From Sulfitobacter sp. D7 (GTDB lineage Bacteria; Pseudomonadota; Alphaproteobacteria; Rhodobacterales; Rhodobacteraceae): 64,000 nucleotides of DNA. Below, one piece after another: positions 25,643-34,734 of this stretch. A model generated the notes under the pieces. The model was not told where the DNA came from, ran no database searches, and worked only from the letters and a program-made list of their open reading frames with translations. The translations under genes and the position numbers were made by a program. Where the stretch lies: contig NZ_CP020698.1 in NCBI RefSeq assembly GCF_003611275.1, positions 21,455 to 85,454 on the forward strand. The letters run 5' to 3'. Each line of letters begins with the position of its first letter. The first letter of the stretch is position 1.

Positions 25643-26285
25643 AGGCAAGAATTTCCGTCTGCTTCACGGCAAACCCTTGTTTCGCTGGATCTTGGATTCT
25701 CTGTTGTCGATCGAAGCAATTGACGAAGTGGTCATCAACACCGATGCCCGCGGTATTCTGGCCGAAAACGGGCTCACCGATGGGAAACGTGTGCGCATTC
25801 GTGACCGCAAGCCCGAGCTTTGCGGGGATACAGTGTCGATGAACCTGATACTGGCTGATGACATCGCCGCGGTCGCGGCAGACACCTATATGATGACCCA
25901 TACCACCAATCCAATGCTGACCCCTGCTACCATTCAAGCAGCGCTTGCAGCTTATAAAACGGGTGTGGCTGAGGGCCGGGCGGATTCACTCTTTACCGTA
26001 AATAAGATCCAGACCCGCTTTTACCGCGCGGATGGCAGCCCGGTGAACCACGATCCTGGCAATCTGATCCAGACCCAAGATCTTGAACCGTGGTATGAGG
26101 AGAACTCCAATCTCTTCATCTTCTCCCGCGAAAGCTTTGCCAAGACCGGCGCGCGGATTGGCAAACAACCGATCCTGCATGTGATGGACCAGATGGAAGC
26201 CGTCGACATCGACACTCCCGAAGATTGGGCGCTGGCCGAAGCGGTCGCGTCTTTGCAAACCACACAGAAAGCCGCCGCATCATGA
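25581..26285 (+). CDS. CMP-sugar (acylneuraminate-type) cytidylyltransferase
   Basis: A 234-residue nucleotidyltransferase of the NeuA/KdsB superfamily that activates a 2-keto-sugar acid or other acidic group with CTP. The N-terminal LLPMKANSQRVKGKNFRLL (residues 10-28) corresponds to the CTP-binding motif, with the KANSQR variant rather than the ARGGSKR of classical NeuA. A D-rich INTDARG and a THTTNPMLT motif follow. ATG 25581 lies after AAGAAGG. The following dehydrogenase starts inside its stop (ATGA). No NeuB or NeuC homologue is present, so the substrate is unlikely to be made here by the sialic-acid route. Confidence 0.78.
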   Translation: MSGSSRCVVLLPMKANSQRVKGKNFRLLHGKPLFRWILDSLLSIEAIDEVVINTDARGILAENGLTDGKRVRIRDRKPELCGDTVSMNLILADDIAAVAADTYMMTHTTNPMLTPATIQAALAAYKTGVAEGRADSLFTVNKIQTRFYRADGSPVNHDPGNLIQTQDLEPWYEENSNLFIFSRESFAKTGARIGKQPILHVMDQMEAVDIDTPEDWALAEAVASLQTTQKAAAS

Positions 26286-27211
26286 AAGATATCCTTGTTA
26301 CGTGCCCTCCTATGCTGGGACAGTTCGACCGTTTCACCAATTACGCGGCCGAGCGGGGATTGAAACTTCATCGGGCCGAAGTCACTCAGACCCTGAGCCA
26401 GGATAAGCTTTGCGCGCTGCTGCCGGACTATGACGGTTGGATCATTGGGGACGATCCGGCCACACGCCGGGTGTTTGAAGCCGCACAAAAGGGACGTCTC
26501 TCCGCAGCCGTGAAATGGGGCATCGGCATTGATAATGTAGATTTTGCAGCTTGTGAGGATTTGGGCATCCCGATCATCAACACGCCAATGATGTTCGGCG
26601 CAGAAGTCGCGGATGTAGCGACAGGCTTTGTCATCGGACTGGCACGGGAATTGTTTTTGATCGACCGAGGCGTGCGTGCGGGCAGTTGGCCCAAGCCAGC
26701 GGGGATCAGCCTTTTGGGAAAACGCGTGGGTGTCATCGGTCTGGGCGATATAGGCCGCCATACCGTGAGCCGCATGCGCGCTCTTGGTATGGACGTTGTG
26801 GCCTATGATCCCGGTGTTGAAGGCGATGCGGGTTTTGAAGGTTTAGAACGTGCCGTATGGCCCGAGGCAGTCGAAACGCTCGACTTCCTTGTATTCACCT
26901 GCGCGTTGAATAAGCACAATTTTCACATGCTTGACGCCGAGGTTCTGACCCGATGCAAGTCCGGACTACGTGTGGTGAACGTTGCCCGCGGACCGCTCAT
27001 TGACGAAGCTGCCCTCATTGCTGCACTGCAATCGGGGCAGGTGCATTCTGCGGCGTTAGATGTCTTTGAGGAAGAGCCGCTGCCAATGAACAACCCCCTG
27101 CACGACATGGAACGCTGTATTTTCGGATCGCACAATGGGTCCAACACGATTGATGGTGTCATTCGTGCCAGTCATACGGCAATTGAGCGGTTAGCCGGAT
27201 TTTTTAAGTAG
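26282..27211 (+). CDS. D-isomer-specific 2-hydroxyacid dehydrogenase
   Basis: A 309-residue NAD-dependent dehydrogenase related to phosphoglycerate dehydrogenase. The NAD loop GVIGLGDIG is near residue 150. The substrate arginine is in NVARGPL (about 235), the acid in EEEPLP (about 264) and the catalytic histidine in GSHNG (about 283). It probably interconverts a 2-keto acid and a 2-hydroxy acid. Because it is translationally coupled to the cytidylyltransferase, it may make or modify the acid that is activated with CMP. It ends three bases before the frame containing galE. Confidence 0.85.
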   Translation: MKDILVTCPPMLGQFDRFTNYAAERGLKLHRAEVTQTLSQDKLCALLPDYDGWIIGDDPATRRVFEAAQKGRLSAAVKWGIGIDNVDFAACEDLGIPIINTPMMFGAEVADVATGFVIGLARELFLIDRGVRAGSWPKPAGISLLGKRVGVIGLGDIGRHTVSRMRALGMDVVAYDPGVEGDAGFEGLERAVWPEAVETLDFLVFTCALNKHNFHMLDAEVLTRCKSGLRVVNVARGPLIDEAALIAALQSGQVHSAALDVFEEEPLPMNNPLHDMERCIFGSHNGSNTIDGVIRASHTAIERLAGFFK

Positions 27212-27235
27212 TGAATGAGTGACGAAAGGAAGCTT

Positions 27236-28255
27236 ATGCGGGTTCTACTGACAGGCGGCGCAGGGTATATTGGGACGCATACGATATTGGAGCTTCTTGC
27301 CCAAGATCATGAAATATGTGTTGTAGACAACTTCTCTAACAGCTCCCCCGAGGCTCTGAAGCGTGTAAGGAGCCTTTCAAACCGAGACTTCAAAGTGATC
27401 CAGGTGGATATCCGGGACCGCAATGTGCTCTTGACGGCTTTTGAGGACTTCCGTCCAGAGGCAGTAATCCATTTCGCGGGGCTCAAGGCAGTCGGAGAAG
27501 CTGAAGAGCATCCGCTGATGTACTACGATACGAATATCAACGGCACGCTCGTACTTCTGGACGTAATGACCCAGACGAATTGCTCACGGATAATATTCTC
27601 ATCCTCCGCTACTGTATATGGCGAGCCCGACTACCTGCCAATTGACGAAGACCATCCGCTAAAGGCAAGCAACGTATACGGTCGTACGAAGCTCATGGCA
27701 GAACAAATTATATCAGACTGGACGCGTTCTAATGCCGGGACTTCAGGCGTTCTTCTGCGATACTTTAATCCAGTCGGTAGCCATGAAAGTGGAAGAATAG
27801 GGGAGGACCCGAAAGATATCCCAAATAATCTTATGCCTTACATATCACAAGTTGCAGTAGGCCGCCGCTCTCATCTGGAAGTATTTGGGACTGACTACAA
27901 AACTAGGGATGGTACGGGAGAGCGTGATTACATCCATGTCGTAGATTTGGCAGCGGCTCACGTCGCGGCATTGGACTATGCTGAGGCACATAGCGGAACA
28001 GATGTTTTCAATATCGGTACAGGCAAAGGCAGTACGGTCTTGGAAATGCTCGCAGCATTCTCGAAAGCTTGCGGCAAGGAATTACCCTTTAAAAATGTTC
28101 CGCGGCGCGCAGGGGATATCGCTGCCTGTTTTTCCGATCCAAGCAAAGCTAATAGGCTTTTAGGATGGAAAGCGACACATGGAATGGAGGATATGACGAA
28201 AAGCTGTTGGAAATGGCAATCGCAGAATCCCAATGGCTACGCCCTATCAACTTAA
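27236..28255 (+). CDS. galE: UDP-glucose 4-epimerase
   Basis: A 339-residue extended SDR converting UDP-glucose to UDP-galactose. TGGAGYIGTHT at the N-terminus binds NAD. S-S-S-A-T-V-Y-G supplies the catalytic serine, and Y in NVYGRTK with its lysine completes the Y-x-x-x-K. The ATG at 27236 is preferred because AAAGGAAG stands just before it, and it gives the family's usual length. From here to about 31160 the DNA is visibly richer in A+T and in NNA/NNT codons than neighbouring genes, suggesting separate acquisition. Its product can feed the galactopyranose mutase at 41668. Confidence 0.92.
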   Translation: MRVLLTGGAGYIGTHTILELLAQDHEICVVDNFSNSSPEALKRVRSLSNRDFKVIQVDIRDRNVLLTAFEDFRPEAVIHFAGLKAVGEAEEHPLMYYDTNINGTLVLLDVMTQTNCSRIIFSSSATVYGEPDYLPIDEDHPLKASNVYGRTKLMAEQIISDWTRSNAGTSGVLLRYFNPVGSHESGRIGEDPKDIPNNLMPYISQVAVGRRSHLEVFGTDYKTRDGTGERDYIHVVDLAAAHVAALDYAEAHSGTDVFNIGTGKGSTVLEMLAAFSKACGKELPFKNVPRRAGDIAACFSDPSKANRLLGWKATHGMEDMTKSCWKWQSQNPNGYALST

Positions 28256-28281
28256 TATCTTTCTAATTTACGAGAACTACA

Positions 28282-31161
28282 ATGCCCCAAATTTTTGCGG
28301 AAAAGAAGAAGGTCCTTCTATTTACGGATAGCCGGGGTCAACATAAGCCTGCCGGCCAGACCCATGATATCTTTGCTGAGCGTTTGGCAAAAGATAGCAG
28401 GCTGGATGTCGACCTCTATCTCTGCCCCATGAAGTGGACCACCACCCTAGATTTTCTAGAGCAGTTCAATCCGGAGAAACTTAAGGAATACGATGCTGTA
28501 ATTCTATATACGGGTATTGTTGAGTGGTCTCCCCGCCCTGCGAGCAGCGCAGAAAATGACCTTTACGATAATCAGAATACATCTAATGGAGACGGAATAG
28601 GTGCAAATACTCGCGATTACTCTCGCAAAATAGTGAACAATAAGAAATCAATATTTGATAAGGTCTTTGGCAAAACCGAGATGACCGCACACTTTAGTAC
28701 GCCGTTAAGTGTTATATATGAAGGCGAAAAAACTAATAATATGTACAATTTGGAAATGGCATATAAGGTTATTGATAGCCTCAAGTCCATTCCAAACTTA
28801 CTATTCATTTCTGCGAACCGCTTTGTTTCAGGGTGGGAGGGAGACTTTAAACGTGGTCGCCCCAAGAACATCTCCATTACGCATTCCTACTCCAATATTT
28901 TCGCTTCCGAATTGAAAGCATCAGGTGTCTCGGTCATCGACTTACGCGAATGGAGCGATACTGATATCAAGAAGTACACTTGCGATAACATTCACCTAAC
29001 GAAAGATGGAAGTGACTATATCTATAGCGAGATTATGAATAGTCTAGAACTTGAGGAAACCCACATGAACCCTACAGCCGAGTTCTCGATTCCCGATTGT
29101 CAGTTCTCTGAATTTCCGCGCATTGAACGAATTATCCGCGCCAAACACGACGCGATAAAGAAAAGCGCCGGTACTACAGATGAATACCTAGCGACGCTCG
29201 TCATTGGTGCGCGGCATAACCGTCGCGACCCTAAGAGACTGGAAAATCTGAAATTTCTCCTTCGCTGGATCGACTACCATTATGAGAGCCTGTTTGACGT
29301 TCTTATCATAGAGCAAGACTCGGACAGTCATATCTCTTTGCAAGAACTGGGAGCCAAAGAATATGTGAGGCACGAGTTCATTTATAATCCTTCGGAGTAC
29401 AACCGAGGCTGGTGCTACAACGTCGCTGTTAAGCATTTCTGCAAGGATGCTAAAGTCGTCGCCCTAATGGACGTAGATGTACTTACCGGCGCTAACTTTT
29501 TGCGCGACGTAATGGATTGCCACTCTCGGATTGATGTCGTTTCTCCATATTTGAATATTTACTATACAGATAAAGAAGAAGCGAACAAAATCATGGAGAG
29601 CATGTCTCTCGCTCACCTTTCGGACGACGGGAAGATCAAGAACCCGGTGACAGTGGCTGGAGGCGTTGTCATTTGGAATCGGTCTTCCTATCTCGCGATA
29701 AAAGGCTTCGAACAGTATATAGGTTATTCATGTGAAGACCGTGCGATGGACGTTACCATATTCAATCATATTAATAAAGACCGCATTCGGATTTCCCCTC
29801 AAACATATGTCCATTTGTATCATGACAAGGACGATGATGCGCGAGTTCGCTTTAAGGAGATCTATGGTCATTTAACTGCTGAGTATAAATGCCAGTATGA
29901 CCCCAAACTTGGTCCATTCGATTTTATTCATACGAACTGTCAGCACTCATCTAGAGAAAAGACGCTCGAATTGTTGCTCGCACGCTCAGAGGATTTTGGT
30001 GATCCAGAATTATATAGAAGTGGGGGGCCTCTAACAGTCAACGGACTGAGGGTAACCTCTCCCGCCGTGCATATTTTGGATAATGTCGTTCTCCCGCCTG
30101 ATTTTGAGGGCCTGAATGGCTACAAAGAACGCGAAGTCTATAAGAGCGTCCCAGAACCGGACCGAAGTGAACTTGCTCAGTTTCACAATCGCTATCTAGG
30201 TAAAAGATGCTTCATTATCGGGAATGGCCCATCTTTAAATAAACATGACCTGTCGCTACTCGAAAATGAGTATGCGTTCGGGGTTAATTCCTTCTACTAT
30301 AAGACAAGGGAATCCGGATACCGACCCGACTTTTATGTGGTGGAAGACAGTTCGGTGATGAAAGAGAATATCGAAGAAATTCGGGCATATGATGCCCCTT
30401 TCAAGTTCTTCCCCACAATCTATAAGAATCTTCACCCAAAGAGCGCCAACACATTCTTCTTTGAAATGAATCGTGGATTCTACGAGAAAACCTCCCCCAA
30501 TTATGCTGTCCCGAGGTTCTCCACGGACGCGACAGATGTTCTATACTGTGGGCAATCGGTGACGTACATTAATTTGCAACTGGCCTACTTCATGGGTTTC
30601 ACGGAAGTTTACCTGATCGGCATGGACTTCGATTATGTGATCCCTATAAGCCATAAACGGACAGGTGACGTTCTTCTGTCAGACACGGACGACCCAAACC
30701 ATTTCCATAAAGACTATTTTGGCGCTGGCAAAACCTGGAAGGATCCAAAGCTTGATCGGGTTCTAATGAACTATAAGATGGCGGACCTGGCCTTCTCTGC
30801 CGTCGGGCGGAAGATCTATAATGCCACCGTGGGCGGTAAGCTCGAAGTGTTTGACCGTGTTGACTATGAGACTCTGTTAAGAAGCTCAGACTTCAGCGGT
30901 GAGGTGCCGCTTTTCAAGCCTAACTCTGCTCATACATTGCCAAATTCTCATCTTGAGGGGGCCGAGAGAGGTTCAGCGTCAGAGACTTTGCGCCAGATCG
31001 CAAGTGAGTTGCTTTTGCACCCCAATACAACATCCAACAGGATCCTGAATGGCGATTTGAAGGCAACTGTAGAGACGGCGCTGTCTCAAGTCCCCGCGGG
31101 AGATCCTGTTCGCCTTCACTTTCAAAAGGTTAAGTTACATGTATCGCATGCCAGCCAGTAG
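28282..31161 (+). CDS. three-domain protein: SGNH-like + glycosyltransferase + DUF115
   Basis: A 959-residue fusion. Residues about 10-260 look like an SGNH/GDSL-type domain: LLFTDSRG holds the possible nucleophile serine at S18, and CDNIHLTKDG near 233 holds the D-x-x-H dyad. Residues about 300-520 form a GT2/GT27-like transferase (TLVIGARHN, then ALMDVDVLTGANF near 394 as the DxD, and a later histidine in HLYHD). Residues about 640-870 are DUF115-like (IIGNGPSLNKHDLSLL, IGMDFDY, NATVGGKLEVF). It is AT-rich like galE, 26 bp upstream. It may both transfer a sugar and add or remove an acyl group. No close relative is known to me. Confidence 0.68.
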   Translation: MPQIFAEKKKVLLFTDSRGQHKPAGQTHDIFAERLAKDSRLDVDLYLCPMKWTTTLDFLEQFNPEKLKEYDAVILYTGIVEWSPRPASSAENDLYDNQNTSNGDGIGANTRDYSRKIVNNKKSIFDKVFGKTEMTAHFSTPLSVIYEGEKTNNMYNLEMAYKVIDSLKSIPNLLFISANRFVSGWEGDFKRGRPKNISITHSYSNIFASELKASGVSVIDLREWSDTDIKKYTCDNIHLTKDGSDYIYSEIMNSLELEETHMNPTAEFSIPDCQFSEFPRIERIIRAKHDAIKKSAGTTDEYLATLVIGARHNRRDPKRLENLKFLLRWIDYHYESLFDVLIIEQDSDSHISLQELGAKEYVRHEFIYNPSEYNRGWCYNVAVKHFCKDAKVVALMDVDVLTGANFLRDVMDCHSRIDVVSPYLNIYYTDKEEANKIMESMSLAHLSDDGKIKNPVTVAGGVVIWNRSSYLAIKGFEQYIGYSCEDRAMDVTIFNHINKDRIRISPQTYVHLYHDKDDDARVRFKEIYGHLTAEYKCQYDPKLGPFDFIHTNCQHSSREKTLELLLARSEDFGDPELYRSGGPLTVNGLRVTSPAVHILDNVVLPPDFEGLNGYKEREVYKSVPEPDRSELAQFHNRYLGKRCFIIGNGPSLNKHDLSLLENEYAFGVNSFYYKTRESGYRPDFYVVEDSSVMKENIEEIRAYDAPFKFFPTIYKNLHPKSANTFFFEMNRGFYEKTSPNYAVPRFSTDATDVLYCGQSVTYINLQLAYFMGFTEVYLIGMDFDYVIPISHKRTGDVLLSDTDDPNHFHKDYFGAGKTWKDPKLDRVLMNYKMADLAFSAVGRKIYNATVGGKLEVFDRVDYETLLRSSDFSGEVPLFKPNSAHTLPNSHLEGAERGSASETLRQIASELLLHPNTTSNRILNGDLKATVETALSQVPAGDPVRLHFQKVKLHVSHASQ

Positions 31162-31256
31162 AAAGCATCAAATGGTCTAGAACCACGTCAAAACAGCGGG
31201 CAGAAATGGTCGTTTTTCGTAGAACAGGGAATACTCGCCCAGTAAGGTAATCTACC

Positions 31257-32432
31257 GTGAACTCACATATTGCATCTGGTTACGGCTCCCTCGTGGTTTT
31301 CTCTTGGGGAAGCTTTGACCGTCTCAAAACCCAACTATCTGCGCTACCCATACGCTGGGAGAAAGCCTTTTGGGTCGACCCGTTCGCAGAGGCCCAACGG
31401 ATCACCGCTTTTGACAAGGCGCTGCAACACGAGCGGATTGGCGCTGTTCTAAGCACAGGAAGTGGCGATTTAGAGCTTCGCAAATACTCCCTGCCCGAAT
31501 TATATAGCCTGACGTCCGAAACTTCGGCCTTGAAGTCCCTCCTGCCGGGGTTGAAAGCCACTGGCATGATCAGCGTTCCGGCGGTGACCGGCGAGATTCT
31601 GGCGTCACGACTTAAGGATCTGCGTGAACCCTTTACGGTAATAATTGACTGTCCAGGTCAGGAACACGTGATCTTGGCGTTCCTAGAAACCTCTGGCCTG
31701 ATGCAGAAGGTCGATACGCTCTATCTTCGCGCGGGGGACGAGCCCTTTTTTGAGGGTTCCCATGCTGCCGTTGATCTGGTGCAGATGCTTGAAAAGCAGG
31801 CGCTGTCAGCTGGCGAAATCTATGATGACGCAGACCCTAATTGGCCGGTTTACCGATTCAAATCGGACCAGCGTACGCGCTTGGTGAATAACCTGCGTGC
31901 GCAGCTGGATGATTTGGCTCAAGACATCAAGGTTCGCGACAAGGAAGCCGATCGCCTGACGACTGAACTAGCGGCCCATGATGAGATTGTATCTCAGCAT
32001 AAACAGAGTGCAGATTTGCGGGCTAAAGAAATTCAGCAATTGACTAAAGAGCGGGATGCGGGACATGGAAAAGTCGCGCAGATGGAAGAGGCGCTGAAAA
32101 AGTTACGCAAGGACAATACGGTCCAGCATGCTCTGAGCACTGAGAAAACCACGCGCTTAAGCTATGAAGCTCAGCAGTTGCGTTTGGACCTGCGCCGCGC
32201 CACAGCCGTTCAGGAAACCTTGCAATCTGAGAAGGATATTCTCAGATCAAGCAACAAGGCCATTGAGGAGGAGAACCAAAAACTCCGACAGTTGCTACAG
32301 CAATTGACCCCCAAATTACGCGAAGCTGCCGAACAGGTTCGAAAGATAACCTCTCCCACCCAAGCCTCTTCGATTTTAAACAAAGAGTCGACCAAGTCTC
32401 CGAAAACGAAGGCAGGAAATATCAATGAATAG
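31257..32432 (+). CDS. coiled-coil protein with globular N-terminal domain
   Basis: A 391-residue protein of unknown function. Residues about 1-200 are globular (VVFSWGSFDRL at the start, TVIIDCPGQEHVILAFLE in the middle), resembling a degenerate Rossmann-like fold. Residues about 205-365 are strongly charged heptads predicted to form a long coiled coil. The C-terminus is disordered and lysine-rich. GTG 31257 starts the frame. It overlaps the downstream methyltransferase-like gene by eight bases, so they are expressed together. Like the proteins at 21915 and 47402 it may act as a scaffold or length ruler in glycan assembly; this is inference. Confidence 0.55.
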   Translation: MNSHIASGYGSLVVFSWGSFDRLKTQLSALPIRWEKAFWVDPFAEAQRITAFDKALQHERIGAVLSTGSGDLELRKYSLPELYSLTSETSALKSLLPGLKATGMISVPAVTGEILASRLKDLREPFTVIIDCPGQEHVILAFLETSGLMQKVDTLYLRAGDEPFFEGSHAAVDLVQMLEKQALSAGEIYDDADPNWPVYRFKSDQRTRLVNNLRAQLDDLAQDIKVRDKEADRLTTELAAHDEIVSQHKQSADLRAKEIQQLTKERDAGHGKVAQMEEALKKLRKDNTVQHALSTEKTTRLSYEAQQLRLDLRRATAVQETLQSEKDILRSSNKAIEEENQKLRQLLQQLTPKLREAAEQVRKITSPTQASSILNKESTKSPKTKAGNINE

Positions 32433-34290
32433 AAGAAACGCGCGGGGCAGGGCGGTGACTGATCCCTCTGCCAATGAAGCGTTGGCCCTGTTTGAAGACC
32501 TGTTGATTCTGATCGACCAAGAAGGCACAGTCCTGGACCGTGCGCCCACGCCACCGGCTTTGCCGCTTGCCAGTTTGCTGGAGCAATGTGAGTCCTTTGT
32601 TGGTAACATTTCCAAGAAAAACGGCCATTTCGCTATGCTTTGGGCCATGCCGGGGGCGCCCGAACTTTCCCGCGCGTGGTGGGCGTCTCGGTTCCCCGCG
32701 GTCGCGGTGTGGCGAATGAGCGCGCAAGAAGATGACAGCGCGGGTCTCGCCGACTGGGTGAAACAGCAGCGTGGGGCGCAGCGACCTTTCGTCGTGATTG
32801 CAACGCCTGATATAGTCCTGCCAAAGGAATTGAGCCCCGATGCGGGGGCTCTATTGCTACGCCATCCTTACACGGCATTCCACACAGCGACGCTGGGGGG
32901 AACCACGCTTACTTCATTTTGTGATAAGCTTGCAGAGGGGCTTGCTCACCTTGAAGGAATTGACAGTTTCCAATCTGACGGGGCTGTAGATGTTGATGAA
33001 TGGGTCAGCGGCGCGTTGAATCTTCCGCGCAGTGCTCAAGCTGTTTCAGAATCCCCCCCATTTGAAACAGGTCTAATTCACGTACCGCCATACTTCAATG
33101 GTGGGGAGAGCTATGAGTTCCTTTGCGAGCGATTGGGGTACAAAGCCGATCGATTGCCAGAGCTTCCGGCGCGGGCACCAGAAGCACCTGTGCTTTACAG
33201 CTCCTACAATTCCTCTTCGCCAGAACGCCCGGCGGTCATTTCGACTTTTCTCGAGCGTGCGGCTTTCGTATATAGCGCTTATAATCCCGATTCTTCGCCT
33301 CTGGATCTTTCGGCGGTGCGCGATGTCCTTGATCACTGTGCGACAGATGAGGGCAAAAATTTCCTAGATACTTTTGACCGCGTCTGTGATCAGCTCACCC
33401 GCGTTGATCAAGGACTGGCTCATCTGGCTGCGGCCGAGCATTTCTCACTATTGGGTGAAAGGATGAACGCGCTCAGTTTTATCGGCAGCGCGCTTTCCTT
33501 TAGCTCTCCCAAAGCTCCTTGGTTAAGCATTCTCGCCGCCGCTGCCTATGCGGATTTGAATGTGAAGAGAGGCACACTGCGCGCGCTGGCAGCCGATGCC
33601 CTCGCACCGGGCGTGCTGGATACCACAACAAAAGAGAGCCTATCTGGGATTGTCACATCCACCTCGGGAGAGGACACCAAAGACCATGGACATAGCCTAT
33701 TGATGTCAGGGCTTTCTAAAGAAGACTTACTACATGCGGAACGCAAGAAGCTTCTTGTCGAAATCGGAACCACGCGCGAGTTAGTGCCGGGTCAGGGATC
33801 GACGCAAAAGCTTGCCCAGTTTTGTCTTCAGAATGGGTTAGACTTCTTGACGGTTGATATGGATCCGCGTAACACCCGCAACGCCGCGCGCATGTTCTTT
33901 CACCAAGGACTTCCCTTCAGAGCAATTTGCGCGAAGGGCGAAGACTTTCTGAAGCAATACGATGGGGTGATTGATTACATCTTTCTCGATGCCTATGATT
34001 TTGACCATGGTAACCATTCTGAGGTCCGGCAGGATCGATACGTCAAGTTTCTTGGCTCCCGCATCGACGAAATTGCCTGCCACGAAATGCATTTGCTCTG
34101 CGCCAAGGAATTGAAAGAGAAACTGGCACCTGACGGGCTAATTTGCTTTGACGATACGTGGGTGTCTATTGAAGGTACTTGGTCTGCCAAAGGCACCCTG
34201 GCTATGCCTTACCTTCTTGAAAACGGCTTTACTGTGATTTCTGCAAAGAATAATGCCGCACTCCTACGTAGAGCGTGTAAGGTCAGTTAA
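32425..34290 (+). CDS. protein with C-terminal SAM methyltransferase-like domain
   Basis: A 621-residue protein. The C-terminal 180 residues look like a class I SAM-dependent methyltransferase: VEIGTTRE near 443 as the degenerate motif I, LTVDMDPRNT as the acidic ribose-binding strand, DYIFLDAYDFDH as motif II/III, and a KEKLAPDGLICFDDTW strand. The first 430 residues are unrecognised and partly helical. It overlaps the coiled-coil gene upstream. Capping of a polysaccharide chain by a coiled-coil-linked methyltransferase is known for O-antigen WbdD, and this pairing of adjacent genes recalls that, but it is inference. It ends the polysaccharide block before the IS region. Confidence 0.6.
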   Translation: MNRRNARGRAVTDPSANEALALFEDLLILIDQEGTVLDRAPTPPALPLASLLEQCESFVGNISKKNGHFAMLWAMPGAPELSRAWWASRFPAVAVWRMSAQEDDSAGLADWVKQQRGAQRPFVVIATPDIVLPKELSPDAGALLLRHPYTAFHTATLGGTTLTSFCDKLAEGLAHLEGIDSFQSDGAVDVDEWVSGALNLPRSAQAVSESPPFETGLIHVPPYFNGGESYEFLCERLGYKADRLPELPARAPEAPVLYSSYNSSSPERPAVISTFLERAAFVYSAYNPDSSPLDLSAVRDVLDHCATDEGKNFLDTFDRVCDQLTRVDQGLAHLAAAEHFSLLGERMNALSFIGSALSFSSPKAPWLSILAAAAYADLNVKRGTLRALAADALAPGVLDTTTKESLSGIVTSTSGEDTKDHGHSLLMSGLSKEDLLHAERKKLLVEIGTTRELVPGQGSTQKLAQFCLQNGLDFLTVDMDPRNTRNAARMFFHQGLPFRAICAKGEDFLKQYDGVIDYIFLDAYDFDHGNHSEVRQDRYVKFLGSRIDEIACHEMHLLCAKELKEKLAPDGLICFDDTWVSIEGTWSAKGTLAMPYLLENGFTVISAKNNAALLRRACKVS

Positions 34291-34375
34291 GTTTTAGGGG
34301 GTGTCCGCAAATCGTGTTGGTCAAGCACCGAATAGCCCCTTGAAATGCCCCTAGTTTCCTAGACACCTGCCTTAT

Positions 34376-34477
34376 TCAGTTTAATCGCCGGGACACCTCC
34401 CGAAACGGATACCCCCGCACCGTGATCTGATGCACCGCATCGCGCTTTAAATCGTCGCTGTAATTGCTTGTCACCAT
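34376..34477 (-). pseudogene. IS3-family OrfA remnant
   Basis: The first 33 codons of an IS3-type transposase OrfA, with the helix-turn-helix start NYSDDLKRDAVHQITVRGYP, ending at a premature stop. IS-end-like sequence lies beside it (ggtgtccgc near 34313 and agacacct near 34361). The rest of the element is gone. It is a scar left by an older insertion at the downstream end of the polysaccharide block. Confidence 0.65.
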
Positions 34478-34507
34478 GTCGGCCTCCTCGCATCAAAGTT
34501 AGGGGGC

Positions 34508-34594
34508 AAAGCGTCTACAAATCTAGAAGCACCTCAGTTCGAGCACTCAATTGGTACCGCTGCCTATATTTCCAACTTCTCAGATAGACGCTTT
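34508..34594. repeat. 10-bp inverted repeat in the gap before the IS110 element
   Basis: AAAGCGTCTA at 34508-34517 and TAGACGCTTT at 34585-34594 are perfect inverted repeats 67 bp apart. The gap 34478-34660 otherwise shows no gene. They could be ends of a small non-autonomous element or a stem in a transcript; the sequence does not decide. Confidence 0.35.
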
Positions 34595-34734
34595 TACAAT
34601 AGCATAATTAACCCTATAGGCAGTTTCTATGTAGCGAGGGCACATTCTAAACTGATGGATTGGATGCCCCTCCTGCTGGTTCATTATAGAACCGTCCGAG
34701 CCATGGTGGTGCGGACGTCTTGCAGGAGGAACAA

